Assembly (NCBI RefSeq): GCF_001949145.1
Contig: NW_019091444.1
Coordinates: 1,072,574-1,136,573 of the forward strand
Length of the DNA: 64,000 bases
Source of the DNA: Acanthaster planci
Taxonomy: Eukaryota > Echinodermata > Asteroidea > Valvatida > Acanthasteridae
Reading direction: 5' to 3'
How positions within the stretch are numbered: the first letter of the stretch is position 1; every line of letters begins with the position of its first letter. The notes under the pieces were generated by a model. That model searched no databases. It worked only from the letters and a program-made list of their open reading frames with translations, and was not told where the DNA came from. Shown here piece by piece: positions 10,901-22,290 of this stretch. The position numbers and the translations under genes are program-made.

Positions 10901-12962
10901 AACGTCGGAGATCGCTGGCACCTGCAACCCAGACTACAATTACAACAAAATCGTTTCCGTCAATGCTGTCACAAAACAAGTAAGAACAAAAGATTTTGTT
11001 TCATGTCCTCAGACAACCACATCAGGTGTTTTGGGTTCTTTCCTTATGTCCTCATACCTATAGATTGGAAGCCATATTTACCCTATGTAACAATATTAGG
11101 TAATGTTCAATGTCCTCAGATCTAGGAACAGATGCATAGAGTGATAAGATTAATGGGTTGGAAAATGTCCTCAGTATGTGTGCCCAGAAATTATTTGGTT
11201 ATGGTGCAGGTCCTCAGATTGTGCAAATTACTATAGCAGGTATATGTGGTTGTACGTGTGTATGGTATAGCAGGTGTATATGGTTATACGTGTATATGGT
11301 ATAGCAGGTGTATATGGTCGTATGTTTATATGGTTATATGTGAATAAATGGAACATTGAAAGGAAAAAAATCAAATTAAGGGAACAAATTTTTCCTGTTT
11401 TTTTTTAAATTTTTTCAGCTGCTTGAGTATTTCAACGAAGGCATGCTGACAGTCGAGGTTTGGGGTCGTCAGTCGGACACCAGCAAAAAGGGGCGGGTCG
11501 CACGGGGCCGACCCAAAACGGCCAGCACCAACGGGACTGTGGTGAGGAGAGACCGTATGTTGCCATCTTGTGCTGTGCGTGGAGGGGATTGTGCCAACTT
11601 CAGATTGGAAGCCATTTTGGTTCCAAATTCCACATACTTGTGAATGCAGGGAACAGTCAGTCCAGCTGTGATCTGTAGTTTGCCATGTCATGATAGCCTG
11701 TCATTTTGGAAACCGAATGGCGTCGTGCACCATGCCTGACACACCCTCATGTCATTATTCCATCTGTATACAGCTCTGATTTCAATGAATGTGAACAGGA
11801 GAATGTGAACTTTTTCTTATCAAGAAAGCAGATTAATGACGGAAGAAAAAAAATATCACTGTCAGGAATTTCTACTGCTCAAAAAAACCAAACTTGTGAC
11901 ACCAGAAAGTAAAATCCCCAAAAGACACACATAAAAAAAAATCGACCATGTTGCTGAACATTTCTTGCCTCAAAAATACGAGAAATTTATGTCGCTGTTG
12001 TGAGAGTTTCAATGCGATCTGAGCAGATGTATTACCACGAAACTCAAGCTCCACTTCACCCTCAAAATATTCTGCCATTTCGACATTACAACTTTAATTC
12101 TTAATAAACAGGATTTGAAGTTTCGTTGTTGGTCGTCATGTGCATGTTAAATGAATAGCTTCTCAAAACACTTCTGGATTTTTACAGGAAGCTGAGGAGC
12201 GAAACCGGATGGCTGTGGAGCTGAATACAGAGAAGAAGAGGGTTGCCAGACTGGAGGCCAAACTGGTGAGCAAACCCTGAAGGGGTCAGGGGTGGGAGGA
12301 GAGGGGAACTGCCGTACATTTTCTGTCATATTATAACTGCAATTCTTGCCGTTGCCTAGAGCTCCGGGGAGTTTTTTGCCGGTGTCTTCCAGTCATTTTG
12401 TGACCCCTCGTAGAGAAACTGAAGATTGTTTCCTCCACTCCCATTGGCTTAATTAGCTCGAATATCTGGTAAGCGAGGCCCAAAGAGTGACGAGCACACA
12501 AAATGTGCTCAGCTCAGAGAAAATCTGTTCAGCAAACTTGGGTTACCAGCCAAAAATGTCACATAAGTTGCACCACTTGTTCCTGGTTCTCGGCTCATTT
12601 TTGCTGAGCACATAAATCTGTTGTGGACTGTGCGCTGCTTTGGCAGGTCCTTGAAGCTGGGCCGAGTTGCCACCAGCGTCGTGCTCCCCATCAGTCAAAC
12701 TCTTCGCACACGGTGTGAATTACAAAGGCAAACAGGTTCTTAGTTTGGTTCCGCCATTGTGTCATACTTTCAGCACAAGCTGAGAGACCTGGTCATCGAG
12801 GCGCAATCAAAAGGGGAGGAAGTCATTGCCATCAGGGACTTACAAGCGGCAGTCATGGGGGGGTCGTCAGCCAGCTTCAAAGCTGCCGCCCGCGTGGTCG
12901 CCATCTCCGAGAAGTCAAAGGTCGATGGGCAGGTGACAAGTACGACGTGCAATGTGCAATGA
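1909..12962 (+). CDS. KIF28: Kinesin-3 family motor protein KIF28 (5' end missing)
   Basis: Plus-end microtubule motor of the kinesin-3 group. Exons: 1909-2103, 2389-2521, 2818-2906, 3073-3190, 3641-3752, 4562-4669, 5278-5411, 5762-5832, 5963-6023, 6219-6377, 6742-6857, 7128-7242, 7484-7547, 7649-7777, 8299-8465, 8835-8983, 9190-9327, 9532-9753, 10416-10484, 10857-10979, 11419-11541, 12188-12265, 12774-12962. All phases close, giving 953 aa to a TGA. The opening kinesin strand (VRVRPF) is absent, so the first exon is outside the window. Visible parts in order: P-loop GQTGSGKS (residues 92-99), switch I SSRAH (about 213-218), switch II DLAGSE (about 247-252), [11 protein letters not shown], motor end LRYADRAK (about 340), coiled coil (about 345-440), [11 protein letters not shown] leading into an FHA-like fold (about 455-560, with [17 protein letters not shown]), a kinesin-3 C-terminal region with PFWEPPD, and a short C-terminal coiled coil. 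Full-length layout and the SSRAH variant favour KIF28 over KIF1/13/16. In humans the locus is named KIF28P, a pseudogene; here it reads intact. Confidence 0.88.
2179..2256 (+). mobile_element. tRNA-like SINE head in KIF28 intron
   Basis: An A-box-like TGGTTAAGTGG (about 2190-2200) and a B box GGTTCGAGTCCC (about 2234-2245) are spaced as in a tRNA, and a short AT-rich tail follows. It lies in the first KIF28 intron of the window. No cloverleaf with a proper anticodon arm is evident, so a SINE head or tRNA pseudogene is more likely than a tRNA gene. Confidence 0.5.
3752..4170 (+). repeat. About 104-bp minisatellite, 4 copies, starting at a splice donor
   Basis: Four diverged units follow each other directly after the KIF28 exon ending at 3752. 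Anchors recur at about 3756, 3860, 3963 and 4068 (versions of CTTGTCCACACAGCCATGG) and at about 3807, 3905, 4011 and 4114 (versions of CTCATTTGTAGTGGATACA). The first unit overlaps the donor sequence, and later units carry donor-like CAGTGAGCTTG. Confidence 0.75.
6378..6741 (+). repeat. KIF28 intron with degenerate C-rich repeats
   Basis: Between the exons ending at 6377 and starting at 6742, bases about 6395-6640 are a run of degenerate CCCAACC/CCCAGCCC words on a CA/CT-rich background. No open frame continues through it. It is best read as a decayed short tandem repeat. Confidence 0.6.
7795..8095 (+). repeat. KIF28 intron with degenerate TGACC repeats
   Basis: Irregular runs of TGACCTGACC, GAGCTGACCTGG and GACTTGATTC words fill most of the first 300 bp of the intron 7778-8298. 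The phase drifts, so this is an old pentamer/decamer array rather than a clean microsatellite. Confidence 0.55.
9841..10025 (+). mobile_element. tRNA-derived SINE (CTTGGGCAAG body), copy 1
   Basis: An A-box-like TGGCCTAGTGG (9851-9861) and a B-box-like GAATTCGAGTCC (about 9896-9907) are followed by a body with GTGTCCTTGGGCAAGACACT, GGGTACTGGCATGAGCTGG and CCTGCGATGGCCTGGCATC. A second, inverted copy of the same body is at 35085-35320. It sits in the 0.66-kb KIF28 intron between the exons ending at 9753 and starting at 10416. Confidence 0.75.
10980..11418 (+). repeat. KIF28 intron with short tandem words
   Basis: Two diffuse arrays lie here: ATGTCCTCAGA-like words at about 11005-11220, and a roughly 45-bp unit built from TATAGCAGGTGTATATGG at about 11235-11335. 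Nothing coding is visible. Confidence 0.5.
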
Positions 12963-15900
12963 ATGCAGGAAGTCCCGTCTTCCGTCAGAAAGACTCCGCT
13001 TCTGTGGCCCGACCACCGTTGTAGTGCAAGAACATTCCTGTTTTGTGTAGTGGAAGCTTAGAAATCAAGGTACAGATAATTTCTCCAGCCGTAGTTTGGC
13101 CTTTTTGTATCATTGTCCGGCTTTTTATATTGACATCTTTACGATTTCAGTGATCGTTTGAACCACTGCAAAATTTGCACTCATGGAAATACCCAAATTG
13201 GCCCAGAATAACTTGTGTGGTGTGAATATAAAAATAACATNAAAAAAAAAAAAACGGTTGATCGATTTTGAAGTATGATTGTTTGACCTCCAAAAACTTG
13301 TGTACCTACTACCATACTGGTTAGTTATTTTTTTGGTCCACTGAGGGGAAAGTCGGACCCCTGGTGTGACAAACATGGATCTGTATTTTTTTGTAGCAGT
13401 ATTTTTAGAAATTCCTTTTTTAATGTTATCCCCAAGCGAAAGAATTTGTAGGGGTTCCAGGATTGGTCAGGGTTGGTGATACATGCTGCCTGTAAGCCTC
13501 AAAGGTTTGAAATCATCCAAATTTACAGGTATCGTGGGGGGGAGGGTATAAGTAATACACAACAAGACTGAACCCCTTCGCTACGGAGGACTGCTACTAC
13601 CACACCGTTGTGTGAGGATTAGTGCATACCACGCATACAGTCTATTCACCATGCAGCTGCTGGTTCAGTGGGGCCTGCTGCTGGACAGAGCTTTACATTC
13701 TGGGCATACCGCAGCCCAGCAGTCACGGTCAAAATAATCCCGCCTTGAAGGGGGTAATACTCATAAAAATAATAGTGTGCAACACTCTCATTGATGTCCG
13801 AAATTCTCTGTGTCGAAAGTGGCCGTTTCACGAAACTTGCGACAAAATCACAGGACGGGCTTGAAATTTAGTACAGCAATGTGTGAGTGCGATTACAGGG
13901 TACCAACTGAACTCCAACTTGCCATGTGGCCATTGCAGATCACGTGTCAGTACTCATTGACGTCCAGCGATGCTCATGCAGAAACAGACCTCTTTGATAA
14001 CACACTTTGATAAGTACTTGGTGAGATATTTTAGTTGTTTACCAAAGACAGGCTGCTGGCCCTTCATGAAACTCCAATATTTGTAGAAATTTGGTTTGTT
14101 TTTGTGCAAGCATCATTTTTTGGAGCGTATTTGTATATTGGAAAAATGCAAAGATATGAAGTTATATATTTTGTGGAATGATAAGTTATTTTAATCCATC
14201 TAGAATATAAAAAATACATTTTATGTATTCACTGCTGATGAATGTTGGAGGAAATTTTCAGCAATACCTTACGCAGCATTATTAACTTTGATTTTTTCTT
14301 ATTTCGCAAGAGTAGAATTTTAAACAAACTAACATTTTTACGCAACAATTTACCGCGGTCTGTAAAAATAAAATTTGTCAATTAGGCCCATCATCAGGGA
14401 ACTACAAACACAATATTTTGTAATTTCTTGTAATTATCCGTCCATCTCTTCTCTCACATTCTGTAAAATTTGAGCACGACATTATACCATTTTGTGAAGT
14501 TTTTTGGTAAATTCACCTTTGCAGCTTTTGTGTTCCATACTCAATTGCCCTGAAAACTCTGTCAACTTGACTCAATTACACTGGCCTTCAAGAAGAAAAT
14601 TTACCTTGTATATTTAAATTTTTTACCACCCAATAACTAAGTGAATTCTTTGATATGTACATGTGTTTGCTTTCACTTCTTAAAACCGCTTGCAGATTTT
14701 TATATAACCTTGGTGAAAAGTACTGCTCTGTTTTTGCATGTTCATTTCTTTGCTCATGGTTTGACTTTTACAAATGTAGAGTAGCGAAGAAGTGTGTGGT
14801 GGTCCCAGTCCACACAAAAACAGTAGCGGAGTACCCGTGATACCTCTCTCTCGGGTAGTAGTTTGCAGAGAAGAGTTGTCAGGTAAAATGTCATGTGGTG
14901 AATCAATTATGGTCGTTCGTTGCTTCGAATGAAGTACGGTTCCTTGCGGGAGTAAGCTTTGCTTTTCCCCTGCTGCCCCATTTTGCAAGCTGGCTTTTTG
15001 TAAAGTAAAGAACCGCACACCAAGCAATGGTGGTCACTAATTCAAGGCATGCATGATATGTTTGTTACTTTTGACGTTCTCACACAGTGAGGTGGTACAA
15101 CATCTGTCTTTAATTTTTTTTTACAAATTCTACACATTTTTCATATTGAAAAATATCTTTTATTTCCAGTCACTTCGTAGTGAGATGAAAAACGCTCATT
15201 TTTTAAGAGATGCAACACAGACTTGACTGTTTATACCTTGTGTTGCTCCTAAGTTCAAAGATCTTAGGAAAATGTTCAACTTTTGATCATGACAGTTGAA
15301 AAGTAAGCTTTGTCAAAACATTTTTTGCAGCCTTCAATTGTTTGTGGATGTCCAGGTTGTGTTAATTACAACTCTTGGTACATGCGTATAGCATAATTTG
15401 AAATTTAAACAAAAAACACTTGATGGCTGGTTATGTAATCATACAAACTTTCTCTAAAATTATTGTTATAGGTGAGGTTTTGTTTATAGAAGTGCTATAA
15501 ATGATGATTAAAATAACACATTGGCACGATCGGCTGGCTTTGCTCTTATTTGAATAAAAGGCTTTTGTCAACCTTAAAATGGTGCGCTAGTTTGTTTAAA
15601 AACTTCTGGTGGTAACAGTTTTTGTCCTCATTAAAAAACAAGATGGGTGGTTTGTTGCGCTCCTAGCGCTGTGACGGGTGTGGTTGAGTCGACATATTTG
15701 TTTTCATCAGATGGCTGCCATGCAAGTACTTATTTTAAGTGGCAAAAATGCGACTTCGAAGGTTTTAAATCGAAGGAGCTCTTTTTCAAATGTTTGAACT
15801 TTCATAAGCACTTTTGTGAGTAAAGCTGATTACCAAGTCCATTTTCCGGCATCGTCTGGTATAACAAAACAGAGAGCCATACATTTGGAAGAGCGCCCTC

Positions 15901-16045
15901 TGTTGATAGGGTCAACTGGCGCGTTTTTTCGTTCTGCTACTGGAGTGGCCCACAGTGCTGTTAGGTCTACACCGTTCGTTGTATTTGGAGACATTTTAGC
16001 TTGCTTTCCAAACATTCTAGTTCACCTTGGCATGCTTGACGAATC
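12963..16045. other. Spacer between KIF28 and BARD1
   Basis: This holds the KIF28 3' untranslated region, a single undetermined base at 13241 followed by an A run, the second TTAA MITE (13569-13757) and AT-rich sequence from 13860 to about 15800. I see no open frame with splice signals or homology in it. The BARD1 promoter should lie in the last few hundred bases; there is no obvious CpG-rich island or TATA box. Confidence 0.6.
13569..13757. mobile_element. TTAA-type MITE, copy 2 (decayed ends)
   Basis: It has the same 189-bp length and the same internal sequence as the element at 1619-1807. The ends are mutated to TGAA and GTAA but the inverted repeats (ACCCCTTCGC and GAAGGGGG) are still readable. 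It lies in the spacer 600 bp downstream of the KIF28 stop codon. Confidence 0.75.
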
Positions 16046-19000
16046 ATGGAGCCTTGTGATTGGCATTGTACAAGAGAAGCTGTCAGAAAACTGGAGAAAT
16101 CGCTGGGATGTGGAGTTTGGTAAGCACGACGGAATAGGCCAACATGGCGAATTTGGCCTAGGCTACGTGTAGGCCTGTAATTCTATTTATGTAAAGGAAG
16201 ATGTCCTCTTTGACTCCAGGATTTGATTTAGAAAAGACTAGAAAAAGACTAAAGTCATTTGTTTTTGAGGCATTACCCTACTAACATGACTAACGCCTTT
16301 GTTTAATAACATTAACGATGCAATAATTAATATTAATTTCCTTTTTTATGAACAGTGAGAAACTCCTTCGGGAACCATGCACTTTGGGCTCATGTGATCA
16401 CCTGTTTTGCAGGTAGGCCTAATCACACTTATTTATACCAGTGCTTGAGTCTTTGAGTCTTTTAATCCTTTATCAAGCTAAAGGATGGTGCAGAAATGCT
16501 ACAATTTAAAGGACTTACGTTATCAACTTGTAGGCCTAACTCCTTGCTGAGAAAACAATTAGCTTTCTTTTCAGGATTTGAATACCGATATAGTTATTAA
16601 TATTCAACGTCATCCTTTTGTTACTTTTGTCTCCAGTATAATTTTCCTCATTTGTTGAATGTTCTCTGTCGACAAGAGAACTTTTGCACATTTTGTTGTT
16701 TCGTGCTGCTGTTTTCTCATAGCTTTTTTATCTGCTGGTTTAGATCTTGTGTTGGCGCCCACCTCGGGAAGACGTGCCCCATATGCCATGCCCCAGCCTG
16801 GGTGAGAGATCTCCAGCTGAAGCGTGAGCTGGCCAGTGTTGTGGGCCTCTACGCCAAGCTCTGCTCCGTCATTAACCCAGAGGTCAGCAGAGGCAACAAA
16901 GATGAGAAGGTCACCGTGCCAACTGAGCAACAGGTTGAGTTAGAGGTCCGTGAATTGGCCAATGGTGATCCTAAAGCCTTCGTAGCCGTGGAGGTTGATG
17001 GCACCAGCAGAGGAGTGTTGCGTACTCGAAATACTTTCCCCGAACCGAAAACTACAGAGACAAAAGTGCATAAAAGACGGCAGTTTCTATCCCAGGGTGT
17101 AGGACAGAAAGAAGGGAAAAAGGGCTCGAGGACAGACGGAGTGGACGGCCTTCCTTTTGTCGTCCGAGAAAATGAGAAGAATAGAGTGCCTTTGGCCAGC
17201 TCTTCCAGCAGCGAGAGTGATATCCTTGATGCCATGTCTGTTTACGACTTTGTTCCCTCCCCGCAACGCCCCAAGCCCGCTGCCAAGAAGCGGGCCAGGA
17301 GGCAGGACGCAAAAGTGGTCAAGCGGCAGCGGGTGGCCGCGGCCAACCTCCGCTGGCTACGCGGCGATTTTGCCCCAAGAGCAGCCAGCGAGGAGTCAGA
17401 GAGTGGGTTTGACTCAGAGAGGTCGGCGCGGCACGTGTCGTTCTCCGTCGGTACAGACCAGGGGCAGTGTTTACACCAGAACAGCAGCAGTGCGGAGCTC
17501 TTGTCCCAAGATGAATGTCCTGTCGATCCCACGATCCCCACTCCAAACAGCACCCAGGAAAGCGGTTACGCGACGGCAAGCAATCTTGATGCCTCAAATC
17601 TTGCTGATGGAGACCTGCCCATGAAAGCCAGTAGTGATGCCCCTCTGCCAAACCGCTGCAAAAATCCTGACAGAAAAGCTTACGACCGTCATCTGCCGGG
17701 CGTCAGGCCAACTAGGCAGTCCCCAAGACAGACGCAGAGAGATCCTCAAACTGTACAAGCTTCCAGTTCAGCTCCTGCAGACACTGCACCCCTTACCACC
17801 GCCTCCTCAAAACAGAGACTAAACAAACGGGTCCACAACAAGAAGGCAGAAACCTCCAGCTCGGCCGAACACACCATCAAATCACTACCACTGCTGACAA
17901 CAGACACAGGCCAAAGGAGACACAGGTCTTCACCTGGGACAGTTCCTAAAACACCTGAGAAAGACTCTCCCTCACACCTCAAGAAGAGGCAAGGCAAAGA
18001 CGATGCATTCACCACAGACAGCAGTCCGCCCCCTCAGAATATTGAGGCCCAAAACGGCGGACAGTCCCACAAGAGGAGCAGGAGAAATGCAAACTCGTCG
18101 GCTGAAAACAGTCTTCAAACTCGGTCGACTCGTCAGACGAGAAAGAGGTCCAGTGCCCAGTCTCCCTCCCCGAAGGTCTCCCGTGAACCTGCGAGGAAAG
18201 AAGCTGCGGCACCCAGCTCCTCACAGAATGCCCATGGTTTGGAGAGGCCAGCAACCTCGCCAAGAAACGGCCGCGCCGCTGTGAAGAGGAACAAACGTGG
18301 GGAGACGCCACTGCACATTGCCGCCATCAAGGTCAATCCTTCAGTCCGATTGAGTTTATTACTTTATTCACACTCCACAGTCTTTTTACACCAGCGTTTC
18401 TTTTCCAAATGACTGATCTGAGTTGCCAAGGATTTCGTGAAGTTAAAACCTGAAGAATTTACCCGCATCTGCCTAAATCTTCCCCTTAGCCTTACACTCG
18501 AGTTTCCAGAGTGGTTTGAAAAAGTTGATGAAAGTTTTCGATATTCAATTTGTTGTGTAAATTTTTCAGTGCGACACAAATCCGTGATGTTTACATGTGC
18601 TTTGGAAATATATTTGGAAAACTTGAGAGATGACCTTTACAGTTTTTCTGAACACCGTTACGGGAACTGCCATGGTTCGAAACAGAGTGTAAAAAACTCG
18701 GGAATAAGCCAAGTTTTGAGGACCAATTTCAATGGGCAAAGGTGTTTAAATTTGAACCTTTGCTTTCTTGGTGTCATTTTTCAGGGCAACCTTGGCACAG
18801 CCAGGCAACTTCTTCAGGACGGTGCGGATCCAAATGTCAAGGATAATGCCGGATGGACACCGTTGGTATGTACAAGGAAATTGTCACGGAAGTCACATAG
18901 AAAAACTTGGAAGCAACTGAATCTTCCAAATGTCACTGAAAAGTTTCAGAAATAGGGCTGTTCCAAATATTCCATGGGATTCGATCATTGAATATTCAAA

Positions 19001-22000
19001 TATTTGAATATTGAAATGCAAAATTCGTGAAAAGGAGGGCAGAATTTTCCTTTGTTTTAAATGAGAAAAATTGCACTATGGAGGCTTGTTTCAAGCAGAT
19101 TCAAATAAAAAGTGACCGAAATCTTACGACTCAAAAAGTAACTTCTTAAAGGATTTAAAAGGAATAGAAATTTTCAACAAGGCAAGAAGTATTGTTCATC
19201 TCTAAATCTTGCTAAATTGTGGCTGGAAATACTCCCAGACATGGGAAGCTATTATAGTGATTATAATGTACAATTGTGTGCATTATTGCAATTGATTTTG
19301 TACATGGCTCAATAAACAGCAATCTGCTGGTTGGTACAGTCAAACATTCGAATATTTGATCAAATCGAAGGTCGAATATTCAGATAGCGAATTATTCAAA
19401 TTGACTCAGCCCTATCCAGAAATGGGAAACACCAAAATGGTATTGAAGACTCCTGTTTGTCTGATAAGAGAGAGTTTTTTTAAACCTACAAGAAAAATGT
19501 TACATATTTTCACAGACTGCTTTTAGTTTTGCTTGTAATAAAACCACTGTTTGAGGATATGAGAATAGTCTTAATTTTCCTCATAAAAAGCATGAGGCCT
19601 GTAACCATGGCCACGCATCCATCGTCACCGTTTTGCTTGACCACGGAGCGCTGATCAACACCCCTGGCTTTGAGCACGATTCCCCCCTCCACGACGCCGT
19701 CATGAACTACAGGCTGGACGTCGTGAAACTCTTGCTGGAGAGAGGCGCCTCGCTAGAAGTCAGGTACAGACGCACATCTTGAGCCATTGCATGTTTTTAT
19801 ACAAGTCTAATTTTTTTCCCTTGCCCATTCAATGTCAGAGATTTATTACAAAGTTTGACCAACTACAGTGCAGTTATATTCCAAGTAGAAAGATTAAAGT
19901 TGAATGTAGAGAAGAAAAACATTGAACTTTTTCGCCACGAAACTAACCCATTTTAGCATTCAAAGGCTGTCTATTTAAATCAATGTGGAATTCCTGAAAT
20001 ATCAGTTCATATTTGTATATCTGACGTTTTTATCATCTCTGACTTCCAGAAACATGCACGGTCTGACACCAGCTGATTACACAAATTCGGAACCGATGAG
20101 GAAGGCACTGAGAACTAAACCGCTGATCACCATGGATACCAACGCCATGGTTACCGCATCTCAGAAGTCAGCACTGGCAAGAAATCAGCCGGTGGTTCTC
20201 CTTGGAACAGGTTCGGCATTTGTTTCTCAAAACTTCAAATACTGAAGAGTAGAAAGTAACGCATCGATATGCACAACAGTGTAAATGGTACAGAAATTTG
20301 GTGATTATAAGGCAAATAAGTTGACCACGCTCAGCCTTTTTTCCCCTAAATTTGCAATCTTTTCAACTAAGGTTTTACAGAGAAGTTCCTAGAAAGAAAT
20401 GTCATATTTTGGAATAATGAACACAATCATTTGTTTGATTTTATTCTTCTCAACCAGTCTTCGCCAACTTTGCTCTTTCCATTCTCATTTCTTGAATTCC
20501 AGGCCTGAAAGATGCCGAACGGAAACAGCTCCAGGCCTGCGCCAAGCTTCTCGGGGGCGGACGCGTCGTCAGCGAATTTGGGCCGGCGGTCACCCACCTA
20601 GTGGCCTCCTGTAACCGTGACAACCTATGCATGAGGACCATGAAGTACCTGAACGCAATCCTGGCCGGAGTTTGGATTGTCTCCTTCAACTGTAACTACT
20701 TGGATTATTTACAAAATTTCAAAAGTGGAGTGAACCGTATGTTTGATTTAAGCAAACCCGATGAGTGTAGTTTTTTATGTGCAGTAGATGCTTTCAGAGA
20801 ATTCTTACAGCAAAATCCTGCCATGAACAGTCAATGTTAAGTCCCAAGTTTCTTGATCGTTTTTTTTTTTTTTTGGGCTTGTCTTCTTCCCCAGTACTTT
20901 TATGATTAGACCAGTTTTAAGACCTGACACAAGACTTAGGCACAAGACTCAGGCACAAGACCAGACACAAGACTGGGCACAAGACCTGACACAAGACTGG
21001 GCACAAGACCAGACACAAGTTGGGCACAAGACCAGACACAAAACTAGTCACAAGACCAGTCACAAGACCAGTCCCTAGACCAGTCACTAATGACAAAGTG
21101 AACGACAAACTGTTTTAGTTTTAGTTCATTTGAATAGCTCTGGTCTTGAATTCAGATTTGAGTTCTTGTGCTCATCTTGTGATGGTCTCAGAAAGTCTCG
21201 ACTACGATGCTGCTACTCATTCCTAATGACTTCTGAACCTGTTCTTCATAGAGCTATGTTTTCTATCTGTCAGGGGCAGTCGAGTGTTTGAAAACAAAAT
21301 CACGAGCTGCAGAGTGCAAGTTTGAAGTCAAGGGAACCATAACGCTGCCCTCTAGCTCGGGGGCCCAGAAAGGTCGCAAGAATGCCGAACATCAGGTGCG
21401 TCATTGCTAAGGCTCAAGAGTTGAGCATTTTTTTCACCCTGCCTTCGTAATCATACCACCAGCCAGTGAATTTCTTCAGGAACACTGGGCAATCTAGTCC
21501 TAGATTTTACTTAATACCAGGGCGCATTGCATTGTTATACTCTTAAACTAAGTAATATTATGAATTTTTGCAAGTGTTCCGAGGTTATACATATTCCTAG
21601 TTGTGTCTTTGTAAGTTTTTATTCTGCAAGTTAGAACGGTTGCTATAAATTTATATTTGGACAACGTTCATTTGAAAGTAGGTTAATTACTGAACGTAAC
21701 GAATAATAGATTTTCGCCAGAAATTCAAAGCAAGAGGTTGAGGAATGGATTCCACATTGATTAAATCTGCTCTGTTGCTTTTTGTTTTTTGTCGTTGGTA
21801 TTCGTAGCTTTTGTAATTAATTTGATTTTTTTCTGTTCTTTGATTTTGGTCGACCTAGCTCCCTGGACTCTTAGACGGCTGCCATTTCTACCTGCACAGC
21901 ACGTTCAGCCCGCCCACGCCCTCCAGGGCTGAGATCGTGCAGCTCATCAGGAACGGTGGCGGAACAATCCTCAGCCGCCAACCCAAACCGGACGACGACG

Positions 22001-22197
22001 TCGTGCAGGCCTCGGCGACGATACCGTACCATGCACGCCCTGGATCCGAGCTGGCCGCCTGCTCGTACTACATCATCCACGACCACGGGGGTAGCAGGGC
22101 GCCCCCAAGGGTCCGGACAGGGAAGTTGTGCACGGCACCCGTTTCCTGGCTCATGGACTGCATTTCACAGTTTGAGCTTTTAGACTTGCCCAATTAA
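16046..22197 (+). CDS. BARD1: BARD1, BRCA1-associated RING domain protein (complete)
   Basis: Nuclear partner of BRCA1 in the E3 ubiquitin ligase of homologous-recombination repair. Exons 16046-16119, 16356-16412, 16744-18331, 18785-18865, 19591-19763, 20050-20210, 20503-20691, 21274-21395, 21859-22197; phases close to 927 aa. The start is the ATG at 16046, which opens MEPCDWHC ahead of the leucine-rich helix RKLEKSL. RING ligands are C22, C25, C38, H40, C43, C46, C55 and C58, all present, with C25 split across the first intron. Exon 3 encodes a roughly 515-residue basic, serine-rich disordered region. Ankyrin repeats span about 558-680 ([46 protein letters not shown]). Tandem BRCT domains follow (about 710-775 and 815-927; the second has [23 protein letters not shown] and WLMDCI). 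Human BARD1 is shorter (777 aa); the excess lies in the linker. The exon-3 donor (GTCAAT) is weak. Confidence 0.95.
18953..19414. mobile_element. hAT-like MITE in BARD1 intron
   Basis: A 462-bp element has perfect 8-bp terminal inverted repeats, TAGGGCTG at the left and CAGCCCTA at the right, extended imperfectly by AATATTC words. It is flanked by a near-perfect 8-bp target duplication (TTCAGAAA at 18945-18952, TCCAGAAA at 19415-19422). An 8-bp duplication with TAGGG-type ends is typical of hAT elements. There is no transposase frame, so it is non-autonomous. It fills most of the intron between the first two ankyrin exons. Confidence 0.75.
20910..21092 (+). repeat. ACACAAGACC minisatellite in BARD1 intron
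   Basis: About a dozen imperfect units of 10-12 bp (ACACAAGACC, GCACAAGACTGG variants) lie between the two exons that together form the junction of BRCT1 and BRCT2. The flanking TTTAGTTTTAGTTC text is unrelated. Confidence 0.75.
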
Positions 22198-22284
22198 TAA
22201 TTGGGCATGGTGATCTGTGTCGCTTTTCTGAACTCATGTTGCCAGCCTAATACGAAGAAACAACTTAAAGCTTCCTGCCGAATG

Positions 22285-22290
22285 ATTAAA
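22285..22290 (+). terminator. Possible BARD1 poly(A) signal (ATTAAA)
   Basis: An ATTAAA hexamer lies 88 bases after the BARD1 stop codon in AT-rich sequence. It is the nearest common poly(A) signal variant; no transcript evidence is available. Confidence 0.35.

Noticed and set aside
16652-18412. A 586-aa open frame starting at 16652 as an independent gene
   Set aside because: Its first part (before 16744) is intron and the rest is exon 3 of BARD1; the RING ligands upstream are supplied by two short exons.
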